This document shows, in pieces, positions 16,640 to 25,170 of a DNA stretch of 64,000 nt. The stretch lies in contig NZ_CP180001.1 in the NCBI RefSeq assembly GCF_047528295.1, positions 2,046,001 to 2,110,000 on the forward strand, read 5' to 3'. The notes beneath the pieces are model-generated. The model did no database searches, had not been told where the DNA came from, and saw nothing but the letters and a program-made list of their open reading frames with translations. Both the position numbers and the translations under genes were made by a program. This stretch comes from Peptacetobacter sp900550335 (GTDB lineage Bacteria > Bacillota > Clostridia > Peptostreptococcales > Peptostreptococcaceae). Positions within the stretch are counted from its first letter, which is position 1, and each line of letters begins with the position of its first letter.

Positions 16640-17356
16640 CTAAACAACTTCATTAACATTTTTCTGTTCCTCTCTTTCAAACTTCTCATCTAACTGTTGT
16701 ACAGTGTATTTTGGTTTGAATGATACAGGACTGTACTTATCTAGTCTTAAAAGCTCTGCCCATAGCTCTGGATAATCTTTTCTAATAATTCTCAAGCTAT
16801 CAAGTCTTTGCTTAGGACAGAACCAACACCCAGTACGTTTAAACTTCTTATATAAAGGGTTTGCAAGTCCTTTACTTTCCAAGTAGTCAAGACAGTCCTG
16901 TTCAGTCCAACCCCATTCAGCAAGTAAGCTTCTTTCATTCTCTGTCATTCTAGCAAGTCTTTTAGGTTCGTCTGCTGCTATACCAATAAACATTGTGTAG
17001 TTTTCTTTAATATTTTTCTTATATTCTATTATTGGTTTTTCCTTAAGCCTGCTATTGCACCAACCACCAAGAGTATGAGGGAAACCATATATAGTTCCTT
17101 CTCTTTTACCTCTTTTATAAGTATTGAAAAAATATTCATTAAACACATACTCACTTCTAATACGTTTAATTGGTCTGTTTATGTACTTTTCTATCTTATC
17201 TATATACTCGTACATCTCAGGTAGTTCTCCACCTAATGTATCGCTAAATCTTACATCTATAAATACTATTTCATCTATTGGGAAGCCTATCTCAAGTGCT
17301 CTTATAAGCATTGCAGTTGAGTCTTTCCCACCACTAAAACTAAATATATTCTTCAC
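16640..17356 (-). CDS. PP-loop ATPase of the PAPS reductase family
   Basis: 238 residues. The PP-loop FSGGKDSTAML is at residues 6-16; VFIDVRFSDTLGGELPEMYEYI and TLGGWCNSRLKEKPI follow, and a C-terminal TGCWFCPKQRLDSL Cys pair resembles DndC/CysH-like proteins. These enzymes adenylate a substrate for thiolation or reduction. In phages their role is unclear: DNA or tRNA modification, or sulfur metabolism. No dnd-type partners are present in the window. The start has TGGAGGAAATAT just upstream. Confidence 0.85.
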   Translation of the reverse strand: MKNIFSFSGGKDSTAMLIRALEIGFPIDEIVFIDVRFSDTLGGELPEMYEYIDKIEKYINRPIKRIRSEYVFNEYFFNTYKRGKREGTIYGFPHTLGGWCNSRLKEKPIIEYKKNIKENYTMFIGIAADEPKRLARMTENERSLLAEWGWTEQDCLDYLESKGLANPLYKKFKRTGCWFCPKQRLDSLRIIRKDYPELWAELLRLDKYSPVSFKPKYTVQQLDEKFEREEQKNVNEVV

Positions 17357-17371
17357 CTATATTTCCTCCAT

Positions 17372-17476
17372 CTAGTTATTAGCTAAACTAAATGGATAAA
17401 CTAATTCTTGACCAGCTTCTCCAGCTTTCTCGGCGTCAGTTTTTACGGTTTTAGCCTTACTCCAACTCCACGATTA
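17372..17476 (-). pseudogene. Coding-like remnant without a start codon
   Basis: Between the PP-loop gene and the 84-residue gene a minus-strand frame reads 33 residues (ends AGQELVYPFSLANN) between two stops and has no ATG, GTG or TTG. Its composition looks coding. In the same frame upstream a short LVRDKTKVA stretch ends at the in-frame TAA (17474-17476), so this may be the tail of a gene broken by a stop. It could also be chance; no homology is claimed. Confidence 0.35.
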
Positions 17477-17540
17477 AGCTACTTTCGTTTTGTCTCTTAC
17501 CAACCTTTATACAAGGTGTAGAAATATAGGTTTATATTCT

Positions 17541-17795
17541 TTATATTTCAATCTCTTTCTCTTCTATAAGCTCGACGTTTAGAATTTTTCCGTTAAACAT
17601 CTTTTTATGTTTTTCTTTAAAGTTATAATCTAGGAAGGCTTTATAAAATAGCCGTCTTGCTTCATTTTTACCGCCTGTACCTTCTAAAACCATAAAGTCA
17701 CAACTGCTCTCTCTTACATTTTTTCGTTGTGTCTTGTAAGAGTAAAATACTCTGTATATCTCAACTTTTCTTCTTACTTTAGTTGATCCATGCAT
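17541..17795 (-). CDS. Unknown small basic phage protein
   Basis: 84 residues, Lys/Arg-rich in the first half (KVRRKVEIYRVFYSYKTQRKNVRESS), ending VELIEEKEIEI. Not recognised. It lies 2 bases after the HTH gene stop, so it is translated in the same operon. Confidence 0.65.
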   Translation of the reverse strand: MHGSTKVRRKVEIYRVFYSYKTQRKNVRESSCDFMVLEGTGGKNEARRLFYKAFLDYNFKEKHKKMFNGKILNVELIEEKEIEI

Positions 17796-17797
17796 TC

Positions 17798-18283
17798 TTA
17801 TTCAATCCCTTCCTGAAGTCTCTCTTTAATAACTTCTAAAATTGCCTCTACCTCATCAGCTATATCATACATATCTGCCTCATTGAAATTTTCAATTTCT
17901 AAAATAAAATCTTTTATATCTTTCAGTTTAGCTGGTATTAATTTTAATCTTACAATTTCAGATCTTCTATATTTCAGTTTTATAACACCTTCTTTTTTTA
18001 AAATCTCTGATATACTGTTTACTCTATTTCTGCTTACACCTAATTCTTTCGCCAGTTCTGTAATAGTCATAGTTTCCCAATTAGATTTTACAAACTTTTT
18101 CTCTTCATCAGTTATTGCGTCTATTCTAGCTTTACTTCCTAAATGAAGTACATCTTTGGCACGTCTGTCTACTGTAGGTGTTGGTTTATTGAGATGTGCT
18201 GACAACTCCCTTAAAGTCATTTTGTGATAGTTTTCTATTAAAAATTCGTCTTCTTCTTTAGTCCATTCAACTTTTTTAGGCAT
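17798..18283 (-). CDS. Putative DNA-binding protein with two HTH/SANT-like units
   Basis: 161 residues. A Myb/SANT-like N-terminus (VEWTKEEDEFLIENYHKMTLRELSAHLNKPTPTVDRRA) is followed by a second related unit (TDEEKKFVKSNWETMTITELAKELGVSRNRVNSI); both carry the W and the LA-x-x-L turn. The C-terminus is an acidic helix. Probably a phage transcription regulator; the target is unknown. Stop and start are adjacent to the next upstream gene. Confidence 0.75.
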   Translation of the reverse strand: MPKKVEWTKEEDEFLIENYHKMTLRELSAHLNKPTPTVDRRAKDVLHLGSKARIDAITDEEKKFVKSNWETMTITELAKELGVSRNRVNSISEILKKEGVIKLKYRRSEIVRLKLIPAKLKDIKDFILEIENFNEADMYDIADEVEAILEVIKERLQEGIE

Positions 18284-18490
18284 TTACTCCAACTCCTCCC
18301 AAACACCTTCCATGATGTACTCGTCTATATCACACCAATGTATTGTGAAGTTTAGTTCTAATCCATAAAAATGTGTTTTATATTCTCCGTCTGATGAATA
18401 ATACACATACTGTTTCTCTGGATTCCAACCTACTAAATAAACTCTTTTACCTTTTTCCTTTACTTCGTCCATAGCTGTTATAAAATTCAT
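18284..18490 (-). CDS. DUF2829 (Tad2)-like small protein
   Basis: 68 residues. The N-terminus MNFITAMDEVKEKGKRVYLVGWN matches the DUF2829 pattern (MNFxxAlexlkxGkkVxRxGWN), and the C-terminus W-(x5)-EYIMEGVWEEL matches the family ending W-(x5)-DLLAEDWEEV in spacing. DUF2829 includes Tad2, the phage inhibitor that sequesters Thoeris signal molecules. This copy is shorter than typical (about 80-90), mainly in the middle. The family call rests on these two ends; anti-Thoeris activity is inference. It is packed between the sigma-like and HTH genes. Confidence 0.6.
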   Translation of the reverse strand: MNFITAMDEVKEKGKRVYLVGWNPEKQYVYYSSDGEYKTHFYGLELNFTIHWCDIDEYIMEGVWEELE

Positions 18491-18491
18491 A

Positions 18492-19181
18492 CTAAGCCAC
18501 CTTCAATCCCTTTCTCATTTTATGTAATGCTCTCTGTTTACGGTTTCTGATTAAAGAGTTAGATACTCCTAACAACTCTGCTGCTTCTGAATGTGTCATA
18601 TCGTCAAAGAATAAAAGTTTTATTGTCTTTTTCTCGTTCTCGTTTAGATACTTATTCATAAGCTGATTAACAAACACTTTATCTGTTGCATTTCCTTCTG
18701 TATCGTCAAAAGCTTTTACTGTCAGTAGCTCAGACACGTCAACAGTTTTATCTTGTTTTAATACACTTCTTATATCTCTGTATCTCTGTTCGTCTACATT
18801 TAAAAACTTCATACTTTCTTCGTCTGTTGGGAATCTACCTTCTTTAACTGAAAACTCTTTTACCCAACTGTTCAACTTACTGCTCCGTTCTGCCCAAGTA
18901 GGTGGTATGCTTACTGCATAATCTTTTTTTCTATTTTTATATGTTCTAAAACCAAATTCAAGGTTATTACCAAGTACTGTTATAAACTTTCCTTTGTTTG
19001 GGTCATATTTCTCTACCGCCTCACAAAATAATACAAGTCCTAGACTATATAAGTCTTCGTAACCTTCTAACCCTAAACTGTATTTCCTTACGAATTTATA
19101 TATCATTCTTTCATGATCTGTATAAAGCTGAGAGTATGCTTGCATATCTCCCTGCTGTGCCATTAAAGCTAAGTCCTCCAT
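18492..19181 (-). CDS. Phage sigma-70-like factor
   Basis: 229 residues. Region 2 is visible at residues ~10-85 (DMQAYSQLYTDHERMIYKFVRKYSLGLEGYEDLYSLGLVLFCEAVEKYDPNKGKFITVLGNNLEFGFRTY), and region 4 at ~165-225 (NENEKKTIKLLFFDDMTHSEAAELLGVSNSLIRNRKQRALHKMRKG). Likely an alternative sigma factor or sigma-like regulator for phage genes. The gene follows the polymerase gene by 15 bases. Confidence 0.85.
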   Translation of the reverse strand: MEDLALMAQQGDMQAYSQLYTDHERMIYKFVRKYSLGLEGYEDLYSLGLVLFCEAVEKYDPNKGKFITVLGNNLEFGFRTYKNRKKDYAVSIPPTWAERSSKLNSWVKEFSVKEGRFPTDEESMKFLNVDEQRYRDIRSVLKQDKTVDVSELLTVKAFDDTEGNATDKVFVNQLMNKYLNENEKKTIKLLFFDDMTHSEAAELLGVSNSLIRNRKQRALHKMRKGLKVA

Positions 19182-19196
19182 AACTAATCCTCCTTT

Positions 19197-21176
19197 TTAA
19201 TCTTTCATGTAAAAGCTACATTCGTAACCGTCTGCATTAAGTGGTAAACCTTCAGCCCACTCTGGTACTTTACACATAGCCTTTACCATTTCATCTAAGC
19301 TTGCACTCTTAGGTGCATCTACTATAATCTCATCGTGTACGTGCATTACGGGTTTAAGTCCTAACTCTACAACGTTCTCAATAGCATCTCTTAAACAATC
19401 TCTCGCTATCCCTTGTACTATGTTTTCTACTAATTTTGGACCATATGTTTTAATCTCACACCATTGTTTCGTTGTCTGGTCTACACCCCAATATCCTATG
19501 CACTCACTATCAAATTTATTCATTGTGATATGTGGTTTACAGTATGCTAATTCCCTTCCACTAGGTAACTTCACAAACATAATTCCACTTTGCCATTTAA
19601 AAGTTATTCCGTGTGTCTTAGTTGAAGTTCTATTCTTAACACACTTTTTAGCTGCTTTATCTATATCCCACCATAACTTTGTTATAGCAGGGTTTGTATC
19701 TCTCCACACACTTACAAGTTCTGGAAGTTCGTCCTCTGTAAGTCCCATATTTAATGCACCCATACTAGTTAGTGCTCCAACACTACCTCCATAACCTAGT
19801 GCTAGTTCTGCTATCTTACCTTTCTGTCTTAAGTGTCCATTAACTCCATGCTTTACAACGGGAACACCAAACATCTGACTAGCTGATGCACAGTAGATGT
19901 CACCACCTTGTAGGAAGGTATCTATTCTCCACTGTTCCCCTGCAAGCCAAGCAATAACTCTAGCCTCTATTGCACTAAAGTCTGCTACCATAAACTTATT
20001 ATCTTTAGAAGGTATAAATGCAGTTCTAATAAGCTGAGATATGGTATTAAAGAAACTTCCATATATAAGCTTTATTCCGTCTAAATCTTTACCTTTTACA
20101 AGGTCTTTTGCGTACTCAAGGTCGGGAATTTTGTTTTGTGGTAGGTTCTGTACTTGTACAAGTCTGCCAGCCCAACGTCCCGTACGATTAGCACCATAAA
20201 ACTGTAGTAGTCCGTGTATCCTACCATCATCACATACGCTATTTTGCATTGTGACGTACTTCTTTGTACTAGTCTTACCTAACTCTTGTCTTATCTCTAA
20301 AACCTTTCTTACATCAGCATCTATATCGTTTTCTAATAATTCTGACACATCAGCTTTAGTTAATCCTTCTATAGTCTTATCTAGCCTATTACTAAGCCAA
20401 AGTTTCAACTGTTGTAAGCTATTAGGGTTATCTAGTCCAGTAATAGCTTTAGCCCTACCTAGTAAAGACTTTGAGTAAGCCTCAGAAAGTTCTATGACAC
20501 TGTCTGCTAAGTCCTTGTCTAGTCTTACACCTCTATCGTTTATGCGTTGGTCTGTACACCATGCTTTATATTCTTCAGGTAACATTGGAAACTTATCACA
20601 TAGCTTTCTTATCTTAATCTCAACTTCAACATCTCGTCTGTTGTACTCTATAAACTCCGCCCATTTTTCGGGTTCATGCTCTGGTAGGTTTCTAGTTCTA
20701 CCACCATTTTTTATAGTAGGCTTGATAGGTTTAGAGAAAGTATTTATAAGCCTTGTCCCTGCTGCTTTCATTTTCCTATCTGAGTCTTTAAAACCTAAAG
20801 CCTTACCACAAGCATCAAGTGAACCAGGTAGACCAAGTGTTAAAGCTTTTACCATAGTACACTCCCAACCTTCTGGTGGTAAGTACTGTTTAAGGTACAC
20901 ACTAAGTGCTATACGTTCAAAGTTTGCATTGAAAGCACACTTTGTAACTTTAGTATCTAGTAAGTCTTTTTTAATACTCTCCGGTAGTTCTTCTTTAGTC
21001 ATGTCTATTACTTCTACTTCATCATCGTTGTACCGATATGCAAATAGAAGTATTTCAAAGTCTTTGGAGCTTACATACTTGTAAGCCCCACACTTTCCTA
21101 TGTCAACACTACTAAAGGTTTCTATATCTATTGATAATATTTTATTTGAAGAACTCATCATCATCACCAAAGTCAC
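19197..21176 (-). CDS. DNA polymerase, family A (phage type)
   Basis: 659 residues. A 3'-5' exonuclease-like N-terminus (ILSIDIETFSSVDIG; CAFNANFERIAL; YNRRDVEVEIKI) precedes polymerase motif A (MVADFSAIEARVIAWLAGE), motif B (GKIAELALGYGGSVGAL) and motif C (MHVHDEIIVD). It replicates the phage genome. The open frame begins at 21176, but MSSSNKILSIDIET a few codons later is a likely real start, since the first codons overlap the DUF2815 gene by 35 bases. Confidence 0.95.
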   Translation of the reverse strand: MTLVMMMSSSNKILSIDIETFSSVDIGKCGAYKYVSSKDFEILLFAYRYNDDEVEVIDMTKEELPESIKKDLLDTKVTKCAFNANFERIALSVYLKQYLPPEGWECTMVKALTLGLPGSLDACGKALGFKDSDRKMKAAGTRLINTFSKPIKPTIKNGGRTRNLPEHEPEKWAEFIEYNRRDVEVEIKIRKLCDKFPMLPEEYKAWCTDQRINDRGVRLDKDLADSVIELSEAYSKSLLGRAKAITGLDNPNSLQQLKLWLSNRLDKTIEGLTKADVSELLENDIDADVRKVLEIRQELGKTSTKKYVTMQNSVCDDGRIHGLLQFYGANRTGRWAGRLVQVQNLPQNKIPDLEYAKDLVKGKDLDGIKLIYGSFFNTISQLIRTAFIPSKDNKFMVADFSAIEARVIAWLAGEQWRIDTFLQGGDIYCASASQMFGVPVVKHGVNGHLRQKGKIAELALGYGGSVGALTSMGALNMGLTEDELPELVSVWRDTNPAITKLWWDIDKAAKKCVKNRTSTKTHGITFKWQSGIMFVKLPSGRELAYCKPHITMNKFDSECIGYWGVDQTTKQWCEIKTYGPKLVENIVQGIARDCLRDAIENVVELGLKPVMHVHDEIIVDAPKSASLDEMVKAMCKVPEWAEGLPLNADGYECSFYMKD

Positions 21177-21693
21177 TGAAGCTATCTTCTGTTACTGGTG
21201 CTTCTCCACCTAAATTAACATCATCTTTGTATTTCTGAACACCTCTTATAGAAGCTGATACACCTTTTCCGCCACCCTTATCAAAAGGATATATACTTAG
21301 TATGCAATTGCCCCAACAACCACTATAAAGTTCTTCCTCTGTTAAAGGTTCCCCATCTAAATCTATTAATACTGGTCTTTTTCTATTAGATGCGTTCATG
21401 AACATGCAACCTTCATAAGCTTCATATAAAGAACTGTTTTCTTCAAATTTTATATCCCCGTCATGAAGTGGTGTTTTAAAGTTAGTATTTTTAACAGTTC
21501 CTGAAGTCCATCCGTGTTTTTTCATACCATCCTGTTTAGCTTTTTCTATTGCTTCTTTTATTTTGTTTATAGTATTTTTGTTTTCTTTTGGTATTAAAAG
21601 TGATACTGAGTATCTTGGTTCTCCTCCCATATAGCTTTCTGCTCTAAATAATTTTACAAATGATAATCTCGCTTTTATTTTTAATTCTGCCAT
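21142..21693 (-). CDS. DUF2815 protein, single-strand-binding-like
   Basis: 183 residues. MAELKIKARLSFVKLFRAESYMGGEPRYSVSLLIPKENK at the N-terminus and CWGNCILSIYPFDKGGGKGVSASIRGVQKYKDD further on are typical of DUF2815. These proteins accompany phage polymerase A and DUF2800 and probably coat single-stranded DNA. The acidic tail (DFGDDDEFF) is SSB-like. Confidence 0.9.
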   Translation of the reverse strand: MAELKIKARLSFVKLFRAESYMGGEPRYSVSLLIPKENKNTINKIKEAIEKAKQDGMKKHGWTSGTVKNTNFKTPLHDGDIKFEENSSLYEAYEGCMFMNASNRKRPVLIDLDGEPLTEEELYSGCWGNCILSIYPFDKGGGKGVSASIRGVQKYKDDVNLGGEAPVTEDSFSDFGDDDEFFK

Positions 21694-21709
21694 TTTCCTT
21701 TACCTCTCT

Positions 21710-22828
21710 TTATTCAAAATCTTTAAAATCGTCTACTGTTAAATTGTTTGATAGTTTTGGTCTTTTATCACTCTCAAGTGCTAAGACTGGTTTACCTTGT
21801 GGTTTTTCTACTATCTCACCCAATAATTCGTTAAATCTTTTTTTACCTAATAACTTTTCAAGTCCTGTAATACCTAATAACTTAGTCTGTGTGAACTCAT
21901 CTACTGTATAGCCTTCAGCTTGTAGTAGTTTAGATGCTTTTATTTCGTCTGTTATTTTTCTGTTACTTCTACCTTCAACAAGCTTATATCCTGGTATTTC
22001 CTCTCCTTCTTCTAAAGCATTGAAAGCATATTCACTAACCTCTGTTAGCCAACTACTTATGTCTTTTGAATGATCTAGTATGAAACTTACATCAGCTTTT
22101 GAAAGTACACTTGGACTATCAAAGTCAAACTTGTTTATAACGTCTAACATACTCTCTGCTCTAGCTTTACAAAATGCTCTAGCTTTACAGAACTTACACC
22201 GAGTACTGTCTGGGTTAAAGTCCTTTTCTCCTTCTTTAGAAAGTACGTAAGTTGCTCTAGGCTTAACATAGTTTTCTGCCCAAGCTACTAAATTTTTTAA
22301 ACTTATCTCAAAGCTAGATATGTGGTCTAGTCTAGGTTGTGAGATAACAACTTCTACTGTGTCAAACTCGTATAAGAAGTCTAAAGCCTTATAAGCTCCG
22401 TACGCGTAAAGCATCAACTGTGGGTTTTCAAAAGCATCTACTTTAACACCTTTACCATATTTAAGGTCTATAACTATTAACTTATTATCGTTGACGAGTA
22501 TTGTATCTGCTGTACCAAAGCCACCAGGTATGATGTCAGACATATCTAGTCTTACTTCCACGTTCATAGCACATGGATACATTTCGGCTTTACGTTCTTC
22601 AACATAATCTATATGCTTTTCAACGTATTCCATTAACTCTTCTGAGTACCATTTACTGTCTTTGTTTATTGGTTTACCAGTAAGAAGTCTTTCAACAACA
22701 TCATGTGCGAAAGTTCCTTCCTCAGCAAACTCACTAGTTGTGTTAGGTGTGTTAGCCTCTAAAACTACACTCCCTGGACACTTAAGCCATCTGTGTGCAC
22801 CACTTGCTGATAATTTTGCATGTGCCAT
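21710..22828 (-). CDS. DUF2800 protein, Cas4/RecB-like nuclease
   Basis: 372 residues. It begins MAHAKLSASGAHRWLKCPGSVVLE. The PD-(D/E)XK core is readable as GTADTILVNDNKLIVIDLKYGKGV (~residues 108-131), and a Cys-rich C-terminal cluster TRCKFCKARAFCKARAESM fits an Fe-S site as in Cas4-type exonucleases. It likely produces single strands for recombination with the DUF2815 protein. It shares its operon place with that gene in many Firmicute phages. Confidence 0.9.
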   Translation of the reverse strand: MAHAKLSASGAHRWLKCPGSVVLEANTPNTTSEFAEEGTFAHDVVERLLTGKPINKDSKWYSEELMEYVEKHIDYVEERKAEMYPCAMNVEVRLDMSDIIPGGFGTADTILVNDNKLIVIDLKYGKGVKVDAFENPQLMLYAYGAYKALDFLYEFDTVEVVISQPRLDHISSFEISLKNLVAWAENYVKPRATYVLSKEGEKDFNPDSTRCKFCKARAFCKARAESMLDVINKFDFDSPSVLSKADVSFILDHSKDISSWLTEVSEYAFNALEEGEEIPGYKLVEGRSNRKITDEIKASKLLQAEGYTVDEFTQTKLLGITGLEKLLGKKRFNELLGEIVEKPQGKPVLALESDKRPKLSNNLTVDDFKDFE

Positions 22829-24001
22829 CTATTCCACCCCTATCGCTTTTTTATGTTCTATATTTTTCTCTATCTCTTCTCTAGTCCATTTTCTTATGCC
22901 AAGCACCATTGCTGATAACTCTGCTCTCTTTTCAAATTTGAAGTATAGAGTACTTCTATCTGGGTAGAAGTATATTTCCCCACCAAACTTTTTATAAAGT
23001 TTCAGATACGGTTTTAGTAGGTTATAGTTAACATGTATGTTACCTTGGACCATTGGGAAGTTGTTTAATTTAAACGTTGCTTCAATTTTTTTATTAGGTA
23101 CTTCTATTTTTAAATCTTTGTTAGGAAGTATCGTAAATATTGTTCTAGCCTCTTCCACGTCTTTTGCTTTTATATCTAGGCCAAGTAAGAACTCTAAAGC
23201 CTCGTTTGTTAGTTTAAATGCGTGTACACTCGATTTCATACACTTTTCTTTTATATCTTTGTTTATTACTGGACTAATTCTTATTGCGTTGAGTGTTCCT
23301 ATATTTTTATACTTCTTAGCATTTTTATGTCCGTCTATCTGTCTATTTACTTCTTGCTTTTCAAAGTATCCGTGGTTTGTATGCACATTGTCATGAATGT
23401 GTATATAGTCTTGACACTCTATCTCATCTTCAAATACTTTCTCTTTTACCTTATGTACTCTGACATCTGATAAACCATAATGGTCTATTAAAAACTTAAC
23501 TGCACCTTTTGTATAGCTCATAGGTTTATCTAGTGCATACGCACCTTTGCTAGAAACTAATATTGTTTGTCCAGCATCTGGAACACAACTTAAGTGGTCT
23601 GAATAAGCCACCAATTGAGACTCTTTAGGCATGAAACCTTTAAAGAATACTAAATCATCTTTATATGGTATTCTCTCAACTGTTGCAAACTCTTTAGGTC
23701 TATCTAATCTAACTCCACATGTTACAAGTAGTGGTATTTCCACACCCTCATCTTTTATAACTGCTCCATTATCATCTATAACAAGTGTTGCTTTTGGAAG
23801 ATCTGGTACTACATCTAGGTTTATTGAGTATAAGTCTTGTTCTGAAGTATACATGTAGTGCCCGTATTCAACTCCACAAGTCCCGTCTGATATTGCTATA
23901 TAAGGGTTTTTAGAACCTAGTAGTAAGCTTGATTTTTTAGGTACACCATACTTTTTAGCTAGTTCCTTAACTTCCATTATCGTATTAACTCTGTATTCCA
24001 T
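22829..24001 (-). CDS. Unknown phage replication-operon protein, possible sliding-clamp-like fold
   Basis: 390 residues, not confidently recognised. N-terminal beta-rich half; the C-terminal third (about 270-370: FKLTNEALEFLLGL, VPNKKIEATFKLNNFPMV, VNYNLLKPYLKLYKKFGGEIYFYPDRSTLYF) recalls the last domain of beta clamps, where a YLL/alpha-helix precedes paired strands. Place before DUF2800, DUF2815 and the polymerase would suit a processivity factor. The start ATG is supported by GGAGGAACT nine bases upstream. Confidence 0.65.
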   Translation of the reverse strand: MEYRVNTIMEVKELAKKYGVPKKSSLLLGSKNPYIAISDGTCGVEYGHYMYTSEQDLYSINLDVVPDLPKATLVIDDNGAVIKDEGVEIPLLVTCGVRLDRPKEFATVERIPYKDDLVFFKGFMPKESQLVAYSDHLSCVPDAGQTILVSSKGAYALDKPMSYTKGAVKFLIDHYGLSDVRVHKVKEKVFEDEIECQDYIHIHDNVHTNHGYFEKQEVNRQIDGHKNAKKYKNIGTLNAIRISPVINKDIKEKCMKSSVHAFKLTNEALEFLLGLDIKAKDVEEARTIFTILPNKDLKIEVPNKKIEATFKLNNFPMVQGNIHVNYNLLKPYLKLYKKFGGEIYFYPDRSTLYFKFEKRAELSAMVLGIRKWTREEIEKNIEHKKAIGVE

Positions 24002-24329
24002 TTTCTAGTTCCTCCATAACTGCTGCATAATAACCTTCTTCAAGTTCTCCTAGGCTATTAGCTTTATATTTTTTAAGAAGTCCTCTGACGTCTACACCTT
24101 CTTTACTTTTTTTCATTAACATATCTCTCAGTTCTTCACGTGTTACAACTCTTAGAGATTCGTCCTCATTAGTTGTCCAGTTATTTATTATTACTTCTTC
24201 TTCTTTTGGTTGTTGTTCTTCAGCTACTTCAACGTCTGTGAAGTCTAGTAGTCCTTTTTCTTCTACTATATCTAAATACTCTTTTAACTCTTTTGGGTTA
24301 CAAGGGTTTATTTGTATATAAAATTCCAT
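23985..24329 (-). CDS. Unknown acidic phage protein
   Basis: 114 residues, Glu-rich in the middle (VEEKGLLDFTDVEVAEEQQPKEEEV). The C-terminal helices carry EELRDMLMKKSKEGVDVRGLLKKYKANSLGEL, a short repeat of helix-loop units resembling an Lsr2/rRNP-type DNA-binding tail. Not recognised. It overlaps the following gene by 17 bases. Confidence 0.65.
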   Translation of the reverse strand: MEFYIQINPCNPKELKEYLDIVEEKGLLDFTDVEVAEEQQPKEEEVIINNWTTNEDESLRVVTREELRDMLMKKSKEGVDVRGLLKKYKANSLGELEEGYYAAVMEELENGIQS

Positions 24330-24353
24330 GGTTGTTGTCCTCCTTGTTTCATG

Positions 24354-24590
24354 CTATAATGTAATTGGTTGTTGTTCTTCAAGACCTAGTTGTTGTTTCA
24401 TCTTCACTGGTCTTGAAGATTTTTTTATTATGTTTTCATTAAGGGCTATAGCTTGGCGAAATCTTTTTATAAAATAGTTACCTTCTCTAATATGTTTACA
24501 TTCAACGATTGAGTATTCTTCACGTTCTTCTAACACAGTACCTATGTACGCTAGCCCTTCATCTTTTACTACTACTAACTTACCTATCAT
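24354..24590 (-). CDS. Unknown small phage protein
   Basis: 78 residues; beta-rich (MIGKLVVVKDEGLAYIGTVLEEREEYSIVE), then a basic C-terminus with QQLGLEEQQ. Not recognised. It starts inside the 3' end of a 30-codon frame (24580-24672), suggesting translational coupling. Confidence 0.6.
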   Translation of the reverse strand: MIGKLVVVKDEGLAYIGTVLEEREEYSIVECKHIREGNYFIKRFRQAIALNENIIKKSSRPVKMKQQLGLEEQQPITL

Positions 24591-24672
24591 CTACTTTCAC
24601 CACCTTTACTTCGTAGTATTCGTTTGAAAGTAGTTCTGCAAGAATTGTGTAAACTTTTTCAGTTAAGCACAT
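24580..24672 (-). CDS. Possible 30-residue phage peptide
   Basis: Reads MCLTEKVYTILAELLSNEYY and on to a TAA inside the next gene. A GGGAGA ribosome-like site lies nine bases upstream, inside the end of the 24663-24941 gene. It fills the only gap between two tightly packed genes, which supports it; length and lack of homology keep it tentative. Confidence 0.4.
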   Translation of the reverse strand: MCLTEKVYTILAELLSNEYYEVKVVKVDDR

Positions 24673-24941
24673 ACATACACATCTCCCTTCTTAAGGTCTT
24701 CCTCTCTTATTACATAAGACTCAACATCTGTTCTATCAAAGCAGTTTTTAACTACCATAACTTTTATTCTTTTAGTTACATAGCTTGTTTTAACAAGTGT
24801 ACAAGGCATGTACTTATCTCTTTTTCTTACCATCATTGGTGCACCTGGAAGTGCGTCCTTCATATCAAGTACATTGTTTACTTTTTTAAATGTTACGTTT
24901 AAGATGTTTCCGTCTAGCATATCTTTTATGTGTTTATCCAT
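24663..24941 (-). CDS. Unknown small phage protein
   Basis: 92 residues, mixed alpha/beta: GNILNVTFKKVNNVLDM, MMVRKRDKYMPC, KVMVVKNCFDRTDVESYVIREEDL. Not recognised. Good GGAGGAT site upstream and close packing with its neighbours. Confidence 0.65.
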   Translation of the reverse strand: MDKHIKDMLDGNILNVTFKKVNNVLDMKDALPGAPMMVRKRDKYMPCTLVKTSYVTKRIKVMVVKNCFDRTDVESYVIREEDLKKGDVYVCA

Positions 24942-24954
24942 TTTACTTATCCTC

Positions 24955-25170
24955 CTAATAATCTATTTCATCTTCTATTGCTTCTGCTGCTGTTTCAGCT
25001 CCAAGTTTAAAAGCTTCCATTATTGCGTCTTCTATTGAGAAGCCACCTTTTGATTTCTGTCCAGCTTTTTTAGCTTTATATAGTACTTCGCTTTCACTGT
25101 AGTACATATCCACACCAGGCATACGTCTTTCCCAGGTATCCTGGCCAAAGTCTAAGTGCATTTTCTTCAT
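24955..25170 (-). CDS. Unknown small phage protein
   Basis: 71 residues. A His/Trp-containing N-terminus (MHLDFGQDTWERRMPGVDMYY) and an acidic Ala-rich helix at the C-terminus (AFKLGAETAAEAIEDEID). Not recognised. Its start overlaps the stop of the upstream gene by one base. Confidence 0.6.
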   Translation of the reverse strand: MKKMHLDFGQDTWERRMPGVDMYYSESEVLYKAKKAGQKSKGGFSIEDAIMEAFKLGAETAAEAIEDEIDY

